From Blautia schinkii (GTDB taxonomy: Bacteria; Bacillota; Clostridia; Lachnospirales; Lachnospiraceae), in NCBI RefSeq assembly GCF_013304825.1, contig NZ_JAAWUO010000009.1, positions 83,876 through 147,875 on the forward strand: a stretch of 64,000 nucleotides of DNA. Direction: 5' to 3'. The position numbers were made by a program, and so were the translations under genes. How positions within the stretch are numbered: position 1 is the stretch's first letter; each line of letters starts with the position of its first letter. This document shows positions 17,206-24,664 of this stretch, piece after piece. Under the pieces are notes generated by a model. It had not been told where the DNA came from and made no database searches. It saw nothing but the letters and a program-made list of their open reading frames with translations.

Positions 17206-17910
17206 ATGAATAAATGTGGTGAAAGATTAAAAAACGGTATTATAACCGAGAATCCGATTTTCGTTCTGATGCTGGGAATGTGTCCGACACTTGCGGTAAC
17301 AACTTCAGCTATCAATGGTATTGGTATGGGACTTTCCACAACGATCGTTCTGGTCATGTCAAACCTGCTGATTTCCCTGCTTCGTAAAGTAATCCCGGAT
17401 TCTGTCAGAATGCCGGCCTTTATCGTAGTTGTAGCATCTTTTGTAACGATCGTGCAGTTCCTTATGGAAGGTTTTACTCCTTCCCTTTATGATTCACTTG
17501 GAATTTATATTCCGCTGATCGTAGTTAACTGTATCATTCTGGGACGTGCAGAGAGCTATGCTTCCAAGAACCCGGTCCTTCCTTCTATTTTTGACGGACT
17601 TGGAATGGGACTTGGATTTACAGTTGGTCTGGTTGCCATTGGTCTTGTAAGAGAGATCCTTGGTTCCGGAAAAGCTTTCGGGGCACAGATCATTCCGGTT
17701 GCCGATGCAGCTACCGGTGCTGCCGGTTATACCCCGATCACTATCTTTATCCTTGCACCTGGAGCATTCCTGGTTCTTGCAGGACTTGCAGCAATCCAGA
17801 ACAAAGTAAAGATCAACATGGCAAAGAAGGGCAAGGATGTTTCCAAGATCCAGTCCGGCTGCGGTTCCAACTGTGCAACCTGCGGCGGCTGTCCTTCTGA
17901 GAAAGAATAA
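17206..17910 (+). CDS. rnfE: Electron transport complex subunit RnfE
   Basis: A 234-aa membrane subunit of the RnfA/RnfE-NqrD/E family, with about six helices. NPIFVLMLGMCPTLAVTTSA at the N terminus and PLIVVNCIILGRAES are the signatures; their cysteines sit in the membrane and bind the intramembrane [2Fe-2S] cluster shared with RnfA. The C terminus carries a short Cys-rich tail (SGCGSNCATCGGCPS), an extra with no counterpart in the core fold that could bind metal. GGAGGG at 17191-17196 fixes the ATG at 17206 rather than the TTG six bases earlier. Confidence 0.94.
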   Translation: MNKCGERLKNGIITENPIFVLMLGMCPTLAVTTSAINGIGMGLSTTIVLVMSNLLISLLRKVIPDSVRMPAFIVVVASFVTIVQFLMEGFTPSLYDSLGIYIPLIVVNCIILGRAESYASKNPVLPSIFDGLGMGLGFTVGLVAIGLVREILGSGKAFGAQIIPVADAATGAAGYTPITIFILAPGAFLVLAGLAAIQNKVKINMAKKGKDVSKIQSGCGSNCATCGGCPSEKE

Positions 17911-17924
17911 AGGGGGAGTAGAAG

Positions 17925-18500
17925 ATGGCAAGCTTAATGTTAATTGCTATTGGTTCTGCACTTTGCAGTAACGTTGTATTAAGCCAGTTCCTTGGAATCT
18001 GTTCTTTCCTGGGAGTTTCCAAGAAGACTGAAACTGCAGTCGGCATGGGAGGCGCGGTTGTATTCGTTATTACGATCGCATCTTTTGTTGCTTCGTTGTT
18101 ATATAAATTTATCCTGGTACCGACACATTTTGAGTACCTGAAAACAATCGTATTTATCCTTGTTATCGCAGCACTGGTACAGATCGTAGAGATGTTCCTC
18201 AAGAAATTTGTTCCATCTCTTTACAAGGCGCTTGGTGTATACCTTCCGCTGATCACAACAAACTGTGCAGTTCTTGGTGTGGCGCTTAATAACGTAAAAT
18301 ATGAATACAGCATTCTTGAAAGTGTTGTAAACGGATTTGCAACAGGCGTGGGGTATCTGATCGCTATCGTATTACTTGCGGGAATCCGTGAAAAAATGGA
18401 GTACAACGATATTCCGGAATCCTTCCAGGGTATGCCGATCGTTCTGCTTACAGCAGCATTGATGGCTATTGCATTCTTTGGATTCTCCGGAATCGTATAG
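17925..18500 (+). CDS. rnfA: Electron transport complex subunit RnfA
   Basis: A 191-aa membrane subunit homologous to RnfE and NqrE with six helices. N-terminal SNVVLSQFLGICSFLGVS and central YLPLITTNCAVLGVAL supply the paired cysteines of the membrane Fe-S cluster. It inserts with inverted topology relative to RnfE. A GGGGGAG site lies 8 bases before the start, and rnfB follows 13 bases after its stop. Confidence 0.95.
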   Translation: MASLMLIAIGSALCSNVVLSQFLGICSFLGVSKKTETAVGMGGAVVFVITIASFVASLLYKFILVPTHFEYLKTIVFILVIAALVQIVEMFLKKFVPSLYKALGVYLPLITTNCAVLGVALNNVKYEYSILESVVNGFATGVGYLIAIVLLAGIREKMEYNDIPESFQGMPIVLLTAALMAIAFFGFSGIV

Positions 18501-18513
18501 GAGGAAGAAGAGC

Positions 18514-19305
18514 ATGAGTATAACAGGAATTATTATGGCTGCAGTCATTGTCGGCGGTACTGGTTTATTCATTGGTATCTTCCTTGGACTGGCAGATAAG
18601 AAATTAACTGTAAAGGTAGATGAAAAAGAAGAAGCCATTCTTGGCGTTCTTCCAGGTAATAACTGTGGTGGCTGCGGATATCCGGGATGTTCCGGACTTG
18701 CGGCAGCCATTGCCAAAGGAGAGGCTCCGGTTGATCAGTGTCCGGTCGGCGGCGCTCCGGTAGCTGCCAAGATTGGCGCGATCATGGGACAGGAAGTAAA
18801 AGAAACCGCACGTCAGGTTGCTTTTGTAAAATGTGCCGGAACCTGCGACAAGACAACTGAAAAGTATGAGTACACAGGCGTGGAAGACTGTGAGATGATG
18901 GCATTCATTCCTGGCAGTGGAGCAAAAAATTGTACTTTCGGATGTATGGGATTCGGAAGCTGTGTAAAGGCATGTCCGTTTGATGCCATCCATGTAGTAA
19001 ATGGTGTTGCAGTAGTAGATCAGGAAGCATGTAAGGCCTGCGGCAAATGCGTCGCAAAATGCCCGCGTCATCTCATCGAGCTGGTGCCATATGACAAACA
19101 GATCCGTGTGGCCTGCAGCTCCCATGCAAAAGGAAAAGCTGTTACAACAGCCTGCGAGCTTGGCTGTATCGGCTGTAAGAAATGTGAGAAGAACTGTCCG
19201 TCAGAGGCGATTACAGTCACTGATTTCTGTGCACACATTGATTATGATAAGTGTACAGGCTGTGGTAAATGTAAAGAAGTCTGCCCGAGACATGTAATTC
19301 TGTAA
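18514..19305 (+). CDS. rnfB: Electron transport complex subunit RnfB
   Basis: The ferredoxin-accepting subunit, 263 aa. An N-terminal membrane helix (about 3-25) is followed by a four-Cys Fe-S domain (NNCGGCGYPGCSGL with a later QCP) and then four ferredoxin-type groups: CTFGCMGFGSCVKACP, CKACGKCVAKCP, CELGCIGCKKCEKNCP and CTGCGKCKEVCP. This polyferredoxin make-up is typical of clostridial RnfB. AGGAGG just before fixes the start at 18514; the earlier in-frame ATG at 18469 lies within rnfA. It ends the operon in front of a clear terminator. Confidence 0.95.
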   Translation: MSITGIIMAAVIVGGTGLFIGIFLGLADKKLTVKVDEKEEAILGVLPGNNCGGCGYPGCSGLAAAIAKGEAPVDQCPVGGAPVAAKIGAIMGQEVKETARQVAFVKCAGTCDKTTEKYEYTGVEDCEMMAFIPGSGAKNCTFGCMGFGSCVKACPFDAIHVVNGVAVVDQEACKACGKCVAKCPRHLIELVPYDKQIRVACSSHAKGKAVTTACELGCIGCKKCEKNCPSEAITVTDFCAHIDYDKCTGCGKCKEVCPRHVIL

Positions 19306-19322
19306 AGAACGAAGTAACAAAT

Positions 19323-19371
19323 GAGAACTGTCATCACAGAAATTTTTCTGTAAAATGGCAGTTCTTTTTTC
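19323..19371 (+). terminator. Rho-independent terminator of the rnf operon
   Basis: AGAACTG (19324-19330) pairs with CAGTTCT (19359-19365), with a further CAT/ATG pair inward, followed by TTTTTTC. An inner hairpin CAGAAA/TTTCTG stabilises the loop. Confidence 0.85.
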
Positions 19372-19403
19372 TATGAAGTAAATCTTGGAGCTGTCCCTCC
19401 TGC

Positions 19404-19432
19404 TTGACAAAGAAATTATTGTTCAGTATAGT
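19404..19432 (+). promoter_or_regulatory. Consensus promoter of the GH1 remnant
   Basis: TTGACA (19404-19409), exactly 17 bases, TATAGT (19427-19432). It lies 45 bases before the ATG of the broken beta-glucosidase gene and overlaps the operator described next. GGAGG at 19462-19466 is also intact. Confidence 0.75.
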
Positions 19433-19447
19433 GAACGCATGAACAAT
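19418..19447. promoter_or_regulatory. Operator-like inverted repeats over the GH1 -10 box
   Basis: ATTGTTCA (19418-19425) and TGAACAAT (19440-19447) are perfect 8-bp arms. An inner TGAAC (19432-19436) also pairs with GTTCA (19421-19425) around GTATAG. The sites cover the -10 box, so a bound repressor would block it. The cognate sugar regulator is not in this window. Confidence 0.55.
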
Positions 19448-19477
19448 AGGTAACAATTATCGGAGGTATCATAAAAT

Positions 19478-19758
19478 ATGGGATTTTCAGAAAATTTTGT
19501 ATGGGGAGCAGCGACCAACTCCTATCAGATCGAAGGAATGGGGCGAGATTCCGGAAAAGGCATGAATTATTTAAAGAAGATGTAGCGCATATGAAAGAAC
19601 TGGGGCTGAAAGGATATCGTTTTTCCATTGACTGGTCCCGGGTGCTGCCGGATGGTTTTGGAATCATTTATGTTGATTTCGAGACACAGGAGAGGATCTG
19701 GAAGGATTCTGCGTACTGGTCCAGAGAACTTATCAGCAGAAACGGGAATGATCTGTGA
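19478..19758 (+). pseudogene. Remnant of a GH1 beta-glucosidase / phospho-beta-glucosidase
   Basis: Only fragments of a roughly 450-470 aa family remain. From the ATG at 19478 the frame reads [19 protein letters not shown], the canonical GH1 N terminus, then [14 protein letters not shown] and a stop. In another frame the text continues [27 protein letters not shown], the next GH1 block, and then jumps directly to [21 protein letters not shown], the extreme C terminus. Both catalytic Glu regions (TFNEP and ENG) are missing. So there is an early deletion/frameshift and a large internal deletion of about 300 codons. The promoter, operator and ribosome site upstream are intact. Confidence 0.88.
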
Positions 19759-19778
19759 AAATTTTAAAAGGATAGTGT

Positions 19779-20342
19779 ATGAATAAAATATTTAAAACAG
19801 CAATGTTTTTTACCGCATTTATTCCGTTATGGTTTACAGTTGTATTTATAGATGGAATGAGTATTGCGGATAAGACGAACACTACTATAGGTGCAGAGAT
19901 AGCTGGAATAAGTGGAATTGTTGCTGGACTTATTATATCTGGAATAGTTATAGTTGGCTCGATGAAAGGAATAAGAAAAGAAAGTTTTAAGAAATATAAA
20001 ATATTATCCGTACAACAGGAAAAGGGGATTACGTCAGAATTTTTACTATCATATATTCTTCCGCTATTTGCATTTGATTTTACAAAGTGGGTCAGCTTGG
20101 CGGAATTTTTGATCTATTTTCTGATTCTCATGTTTTTATGTGTCAGGAATAACAATGTATATGCAAATCTGTTTTTTGAAGTAAAAAAATATAAATTCTA
20201 TACATGCGAAGTTCAGTGGGTGGCAGAAGGTGAAACTGATCCTCTGCAGATAATAGTTATCAGTAAGAAACCATTATCCGCATATAAGGAAAATGTAATT
20301 GAAATAGCACCGCTCGATAAACCGTTCTTCTTAGGAAAATGA
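19779..20342 (+). CDS. KwaA-like four-helix membrane protein (putative Kiwa component)
   Basis: A 187-aa membrane protein with hydrophobic segments at about residues 7-25, 41-63, 92-108 and 112-127, followed by a soluble C-terminal domain of about 55 residues (FYTCEVQWVAEG to the end). Size and layout match KwaA, the membrane sensor of the Kiwa anti-phage system, and the neighbouring gene looks like KwaB (DUF4868). I recognise the pair more than the sequence, so this call depends on context. AAAGGA lies upstream of the ATG. Its 3' end overlaps the end of the opposing kwaB-like gene by 12 bases; in described Kiwa loci the two genes are in tandem. Composition is more AT-rich than the flanking housekeeping genes. 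Confidence 0.6.
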   Translation: MNKIFKTAMFFTAFIPLWFTVVFIDGMSIADKTNTTIGAEIAGISGIVAGLIISGIVIVGSMKGIRKESFKKYKILSVQQEKGITSEFLLSYILPLFAFDFTKWVSLAEFLIYFLILMFLCVRNNNVYANLFFEVKKYKFYTCEVQWVAEGETDPLQIIVISKKPLSAYKENVIEIAPLDKPFFLGK

Positions 20343-21269
20343 AATTGGAACAGAGGATGGCACTTCGCAGACCCCTTTATCAAACATGTTAAGTTTGGTT
20401 TTACCGCAGATTGCAAGTGTGAAATTACGTGCGTTTTGCGGTTTGCTTAAATCGAATTTATGTGTGGCGGGATTAACAGGAATACGAAGTTCTTTTTTTA
20501 AGAGATCTTTATATTCCTGTTTTTGTAATTTCGCAACAATTTGCGCATCGTAAGTGATGAATTTTTTGGAGTTTTGCCCGGAGACAGCAAAAGTTTTATA
20601 GGATTCCATATCATCTATAAGATCAGCTGTTTCCAATTCGGCAAGGTGTTCCCGGCAGACGATTTTATGGGAATATTCAATGTTGAATATACTTTCAAAA
20701 TTGTTATTTACAGAATAAAGCGTATGATCGGTTATTAAAATATCACAGCACCTGCCAAACTGAATCATTGGTTCCTGTGCTTCGACAACAGTATTATGAC
20801 GGCTGACAAAGATTGGCGTACGCTTTTTGAAAGAAAGAACAGGATTCTTCTGAGTGAGAAAATAGAGATTCTTATCATTTCCATTTTCATCCTGATAGTT
20901 TCCGACAAAAATAAAAGCATTGGCAGAGATATTTTTTAGCTTGCATGTGTCATCACTGGTATTGATGTGATTAAGCAGAGAAGCCCAGGTTTTATGTATA
21001 AGTGAACTGTTAAGACTTAGCTTTTCAATTGTGCCTTTAGGATTCTGAGCCGTATATTCAAGAACACGCTCTTGATTTTTTACTTTATTAAAAAAATTAG
21101 AAGACATAGAATTTACTATGTTATTAAGTAATTCTTTAGGTTCAAAATGGAAAGCGTAGCATACGTATTCATTAGGATTTTTTTTATGATCGTATTCAAT
21201 TAGATAGGCTTCCCAATGTGCAATGCGCTGGGCTGTGAGGATTGCCTTTTCAATTTTCTGAAGCGACAT
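20331..21269 (-). CDS. DUF4868 / KwaB-like protein (putative Kiwa component)
   Basis: A 312-aa soluble protein close to the usual length of KwaB. The segment MIQFGRCCDILITDHTLYSVN followed by NNFESIFNIE resembles the conserved DUF4868 core, where a hydrophobic strand and F-D-type turn precede a FExIF helix. KwaB is the cytoplasmic partner of KwaA that acts on phage DNA. AGGAGG lies 7 bases before its ATG on the minus strand. It runs towards the kwaA-like gene and overlaps it at the 3' ends, so the two transcripts would be antisense there. It is low in GC, consistent with horizontal acquisition. Confidence 0.62.
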   Translation of the reverse strand: MSLQKIEKAILTAQRIAHWEAYLIEYDHKKNPNEYVCYAFHFEPKELLNNIVNSMSSNFFNKVKNQERVLEYTAQNPKGTIEKLSLNSSLIHKTWASLLNHINTSDDTCKLKNISANAFIFVGNYQDENGNDKNLYFLTQKNPVLSFKKRTPIFVSRHNTVVEAQEPMIQFGRCCDILITDHTLYSVNNNFESIFNIEYSHKIVCREHLAELETADLIDDMESYKTFAVSGQNSKKFITYDAQIVAKLQKQEYKDLLKKELRIPVNPATHKFDLSKPQNARNFTLAICGKTKLNMFDKGVCEVPSSVPISFS

Positions 21270-21303
21270 AAAGTACCTCCTGGTATTGGTGTGTAATCAT
21301 AAA

Positions 21304-22362
21304 TTAATCTTTTGTACGTGATGAAATATATTCAAAAAGGAATTCGTCACATTTTGAAGATATTTTATTATATTTATCTGATGTTGAAGCCTCACGCAAT
21401 AAGCTGATACCATTGATCTTGGTACCCACAGGGATGTTGATTCCAAGCAGTGTGGATTCCTCAATTTCGTAATATTCTTCCTGTTCAGCGAGATTTTGAA
21501 AAGAAGAGAAAAACTTCTTCAAACTGACATCCGAATCAGAAGCATATTTTTTCAGCAATGCCTGAAACTCCTTTTTGGAAATCAGTACTCTGGAACTGTT
21601 AAGCTTTAACTGACCTTTTAAAAAGTGCAGATCTTCACTGTCCTCGTCCAGATTAAATTCATATTTACTGATAACCATCCGGTGAAGAGTTGGCCGCCTG
21701 TTGCCGCCGCTGGAAGTTGTCAGTACGGCACCGATCCTGCACAGAATATCCTGGGAGAATAAAAACATATGGTGAAATGAAAGAAAACATAATTCACCAA
21801 TCTCAGCATTAGTCAGAGTGCAGTAACAGGAACCCATAGAGATTGAGATAACCATATCTCCTGTATATACTTTCCTGATAGGAGTGCCGGATACATCGAT
21901 TTTTCCTGTATAGATTTCCAGGTTGACCCTGCAGCGGTTCTCATCAGATGCAGAAAGTGTGAGTTCGCCGTGGATCAATTTAGCCTCAGAGGAGATGGTC
22001 GAGTAGAAATATAGATAATACTTATTCCCGATATACCCTTTAAAAGCCGGTCGGTTAATCGAACATACCAGATTATCATTCTCTGGAATATAATGAGAAG
22101 AAAAACAGGTATTTGTAATGACTGTGCCGGGGCGAAAAGAGACAAGGTCAGCAGCATCTATATTTAGTGCACGTGCGATTTTCGCAATGTGTTCCAGGGT
22201 GAAGCTGGCCTTTCCAGACAGAAGTTTGGATAAGGTGGACTGGTTGATACCTGAATTCTCTGCCAGGATTTTTTGTGTAATTCCATGTTCTTGCATGATA
22301 TGCCGTATGTTCTTCATGACTTTTTTTTCATATTTTATATAAAAGCCTTCATTTGATTCCAT
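21304..22362 (-). CDS. XRE-family transcriptional regulator with C-terminal unknown domain
   Basis: A 352-aa protein. Residues about 15-72 form an XRE/Cro helix-turn-helix (MQEHGITQKILAENSGINQ then STLSKLLSGKASFTLEHIAKIARALNI). The remaining 280 residues have no domain I can name; a beta-rich stretch with many Cys/Tyr (about 95-215) precedes an acidic helical tail. The start is taken at 22362 (GGAG 7 bases upstream); the 85-residue extension open upstream is a hydrophobic artefact of AT-rich leader DNA. It is divergent from the toroid-nuclease gene, so it is the likely regulator of that gene and of itself. Confidence 0.75.
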   Translation of the reverse strand: MESNEGFYIKYEKKVMKNIRHIMQEHGITQKILAENSGINQSTLSKLLSGKASFTLEHIAKIARALNIDAADLVSFRPGTVITNTCFSSHYIPENDNLVCSINRPAFKGYIGNKYYLYFYSTISSEAKLIHGELTLSASDENRCRVNLEIYTGKIDVSGTPIRKVYTGDMVISISMGSCYCTLTNAEIGELCFLSFHHMFLFSQDILCRIGAVLTTSSGGNRRPTLHRMVISKYEFNLDEDSEDLHFLKGQLKLNSSRVLISKKEFQALLKKYASDSDVSLKKFFSSFQNLAEQEEYYEIEESTLLGINIPVGTKINGISLLREASTSDKYNKISSKCDEFLFEYISSRTKD

Positions 22363-22411
22363 AAAAATCTCCAATCTACGGTAATAAAAAAGATAAAATT
22401 GTGATATAAAA

Positions 22412-22439
22412 ATTATAACATTTCTTATGAGCTGCGTAA
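22412..22439 (-). promoter_or_regulatory. Possible promoter of the XRE regulator
   Basis: On the minus strand, TTACGC (22434-22439), 16 bases, then TGTTATAAT with TATAAT at 22412-22417, an extended -10. The start codon is about 50 bases further on. Confidence 0.45.
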
Positions 22440-22535
22440 ATGAAATAATTATATATCTAAATAAAATTTCTAAAATAGAATACAGATGACAATATAAGAA
22501 CAAATAATTTCTATATACATAATTAAGTGCACATA

Positions 22536-22564
22536 TTGAATAGAGGTAACGAGTGTGGTACAAT
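22536..22564 (+). promoter_or_regulatory. Promoter of the toroid-nuclease gene
   Basis: TTGAAT (22536-22541), 17-base spacer, TACAAT (22559-22564). The 282-base divergent gap between the regulator and this gene is very AT-rich and has no clear operator palindrome that I could identify. Confidence 0.55.
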
Positions 22565-22627
22565 AATATCCCGAGAAAAAAGCGAGGAAGAAAAAGTAAC
22601 CCGGTCAGTAAGTGCATTTATGGAGCG

Positions 22628-22645
22628 TTGTGTGGAAACACACAA
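22628..22645 (+). promoter_or_regulatory. GNRA-tetraloop hairpin abutting the start codon
   Basis: TTGTGTG (22628-22634), GAAA loop (22635-22638), CACACAA (22639-22645): a perfect 7-bp stem. The last A of the right arm is the first base of the ATG at 22645. GGAG (22622-22625) sits just 5' of the stem, so the fold would hide or reposition the start. Confidence 0.55.
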
Positions 22646-24354
22646 TGAAAAAACAAATGAGTGTAGCAGTTGAGAGTGAATATGAAAGAGACGAACAGTA
22701 TTTTGAAAACCGGAATACTGAGAATATAGAACTTGAAAAGGTTGCAGCGTGGATTAAAGGAGATCAGTTTGATTACGGTGAATGGGGCAGGATTGAATTA
22801 AGACCTGGGAGTATCCGGACAGAGGAAGATTCCAGAGCAAAGCCAAATGTATTCTCCAGTACAATCGCAGTTCAGACATTGCATGTATTAGGGGGTGATG
22901 CACCAGAAGAAGAAAAAAAGATGTGCGAATGGATGACTAAACTGAGGGATAAAAAAGGATACTTTCTCGGTGCTGGAGGTAAAAAAGAACCATATGGACA
23001 GCCAGAGACAGATCGAGTTAAGAATATCCGCCATACAGCAAGAGGACTGGATTATCTGCTCCGGACAGGACGGTTTATTGACCGCAAAGATGCAAAAGTA
23101 CTGCGAAAGATATTGAAAGCCCAGAACTCAAAAGATGGTGGCTTTCCTCAGTTTTTTGAAGAAGACTCGGAGATATGGTCGACTTCTTATTTTGTGAACC
23201 TGATGATAACATTAAAAGGACCAAAGGGAGTAGCATTGTTAAGAAAAACGCCGGAGGAAAGTGAGGCCGAGATAATAAATGAGATAGAAGGAAAGATAAG
23301 AGACGCGATTCAATTCCTTCGAAAAAATAAAAATAAGAATAAAATATGGGGAAGATGCAAGGAACGTTATGAGGCAACAACCACGGGAGTTATGATTCAA
23401 ATAGGTCCATATCTTGTGGAGGAATGGCCTGAAGAATACAGGGAGATCATGTATCAGCTGGGCAAAATCCCGGTCAAACGCAGATATACCAGGTTGTATC
23501 TCGCACTTATAGGAATGCATTTGTTTAGGAAGGAAGAACAGCAGAGGATTTTTTGCGCTCTTCGGGAGGATGAGAGAAGATTTGAAGAGGTTGAAAAAGT
23601 GGACTTTGTTGAGGTTCTGGCATATGGCTGGATCCAGAAGTTCGGAAATAATATAGGAATGCTTGACTATTATAACAGCCTGAATCATGGACATGAACTG
23701 GTACTGCCAGAAGAATTAACCGGAAAAGACGAGAGAAAGATTCAGACAGAATATATGAAATGGTGTCTGCAGCAGTACAGGGAATTCCAGGAATATAAGA
23801 AAAATATTGAAATTGAGACGGCAGTAAATGAGACTGCGATCATAGACAAAACCAAATTATGGATATTCTGCCAGAGATTATTTCAGAAATACAAATTTTA
23901 TATTGAAGAAAAAGGCGGCTGGAAAGACTTCTGGGATGGAGATAAGCACGTACTGGAAAAGGAAACACAAAACAAGTTCTGGAGTTATGCAGATGCGTTT
24001 CTTGACGGACATGAGATTATCACAAACAGGGAAAAGTATACCGGATGCGGAATGGTTGATTTTGAATTCAGCAATGGATACCAAAAAAGCATATTGGTAG
24101 AATTCAAGCTTCTTTCCAACAGAGGCCTGCAAAGTGACGGCGGTCTCAGCCAGATCCAGCAGTATATGGTCAGTACGAAGACGGATACGGCATTCCTGGT
24201 CGTGTTCGGGTTTGATGAAAAAGATGCAGAGATGGTAGGAAAAATAGAAGCTGCAATAAAACAATTCCAAATGCGCGAGACAGACAAATTTATAGAATTG
24301 GTATACATAGATGCTTCAAAGAAGCTCAGTGCCAGTAAATTGTACACAGTTTAG
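22645..24354 (+). CDS. Putative alpha/alpha-toroid plus PD-(D/E)XK nuclease fusion protein
   Basis: A 569-aa protein I cannot assign to a named family. The N-terminal half (about 30-330) carries repeats reminiscent of prenyltransferase/squalene-cyclase toroids: KLRDKKGYFLGAGG, AQNSKDGGFPQFFEEDSEIW followed by STSYFVNL, and KIWGRCKERYEATTTGVMIQI. A Lys/Glu-rich helical linker follows. The C-terminal 170 residues resemble a PD-(D/E)XK nuclease: GMVDFEF (D472), 13 residues later VEFK (E486, K488), then a helix SQIQQYM with the Gln often seen in this fold. The start is uncertain: GTG 22612, ATG 22645 and ATG 22657 are in frame; 22645 is chosen for position. Divergent from an XRE regulator and next to Kiwa-like genes. 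A defence role is inference. Confidence 0.6.
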   Translation: MKKQMSVAVESEYERDEQYFENRNTENIELEKVAAWIKGDQFDYGEWGRIELRPGSIRTEEDSRAKPNVFSSTIAVQTLHVLGGDAPEEEKKMCEWMTKLRDKKGYFLGAGGKKEPYGQPETDRVKNIRHTARGLDYLLRTGRFIDRKDAKVLRKILKAQNSKDGGFPQFFEEDSEIWSTSYFVNLMITLKGPKGVALLRKTPEESEAEIINEIEGKIRDAIQFLRKNKNKNKIWGRCKERYEATTTGVMIQIGPYLVEEWPEEYREIMYQLGKIPVKRRYTRLYLALIGMHLFRKEEQQRIFCALREDERRFEEVEKVDFVEVLAYGWIQKFGNNIGMLDYYNSLNHGHELVLPEELTGKDERKIQTEYMKWCLQQYREFQEYKKNIEIETAVNETAIIDKTKLWIFCQRLFQKYKFYIEEKGGWKDFWDGDKHVLEKETQNKFWSYADAFLDGHEIITNREKYTGCGMVDFEFSNGYQKSILVEFKLLSNRGLQSDGGLSQIQQYMVSTKTDTAFLVVFGFDEKDAEMVGKIEAAIKQFQMRETDKFIELVYIDASKKLSASKLYTV

Positions 24355-24449
24355 AAGCGAATTGAACAAAAAAACAAACTTGACACATAATCCCATTTTC
24401 GACAGTTAAATAAAAATAAAGTGGCAGAATCCTTTGATTTTACTCAATA

Positions 24450-24577
24450 TCATGATGCTGGGGTCAAAAGGTGACCTCATAGTACCTTGCTACAAGTTTT
24501 ATTTTTGTAGCAAGGATCTAAGAAATATGTCATTCATAGAGATATTAAAAAACTATGTTTTGACCCCGGCATCATGA
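24450..24577. repeat. 128-bp palindromic element with 20-bp terminal inverted repeats
   Basis: The left end TCATGATGCTGGGGTCAAAA (24450-24469) and right end TTTTGACCCCGGCATCATGA (24558-24577) are inverted copies with one mismatch. Inside, CCTTGCTACAA (24485-24495) pairs with TTGTAGCAAGG (24505-24515), with a T-rich loop. No open reading frame is present. The form is that of a MITE or REP-like intergenic element. It fills most of the 350-base gap between the nuclease gene and trpS. Confidence 0.8.
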
Positions 24578-24635
24578 CATTGCCTCTGAACAGTAACATA
24601 AAATACGGAAAATTACAGTTTCCAGCTAAAAATAT

Positions 24636-24664
24636 TTGACCAGTGAATTTCCAGGGGCTATAAT
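24636..24664 (+). promoter_or_regulatory. Promoter of trpS
   Basis: TTGACC (24636-24641), 17 bases, TATAAT (24659-24664). Only about 35 bases separate the expected start of transcription from the ATG, leaving no room for a T-box leader. Confidence 0.75.

Noticed and set aside
19478..19758. Intact 85-aa gene from 19501 or a short functional peptide
   Set aside because: The sequence is made of discontinuous GH1 blocks in two frames with the catalytic core missing, so a pseudogene explains it.
22363..22617. 85-residue hydrophobic N-terminal extension of the XRE regulator
   Set aside because: It runs through the divergent promoter region of AT-rich DNA and past both -10 boxes; a ribosome site supports the start at 22362.
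24450..24577. Invertible promoter switch flanked by inverted repeats
   Set aside because: The enclosed 88 bases hold a hairpin and no promoter pair, and no site-specific recombinase gene is near; a mobile or REP-like element fits better.
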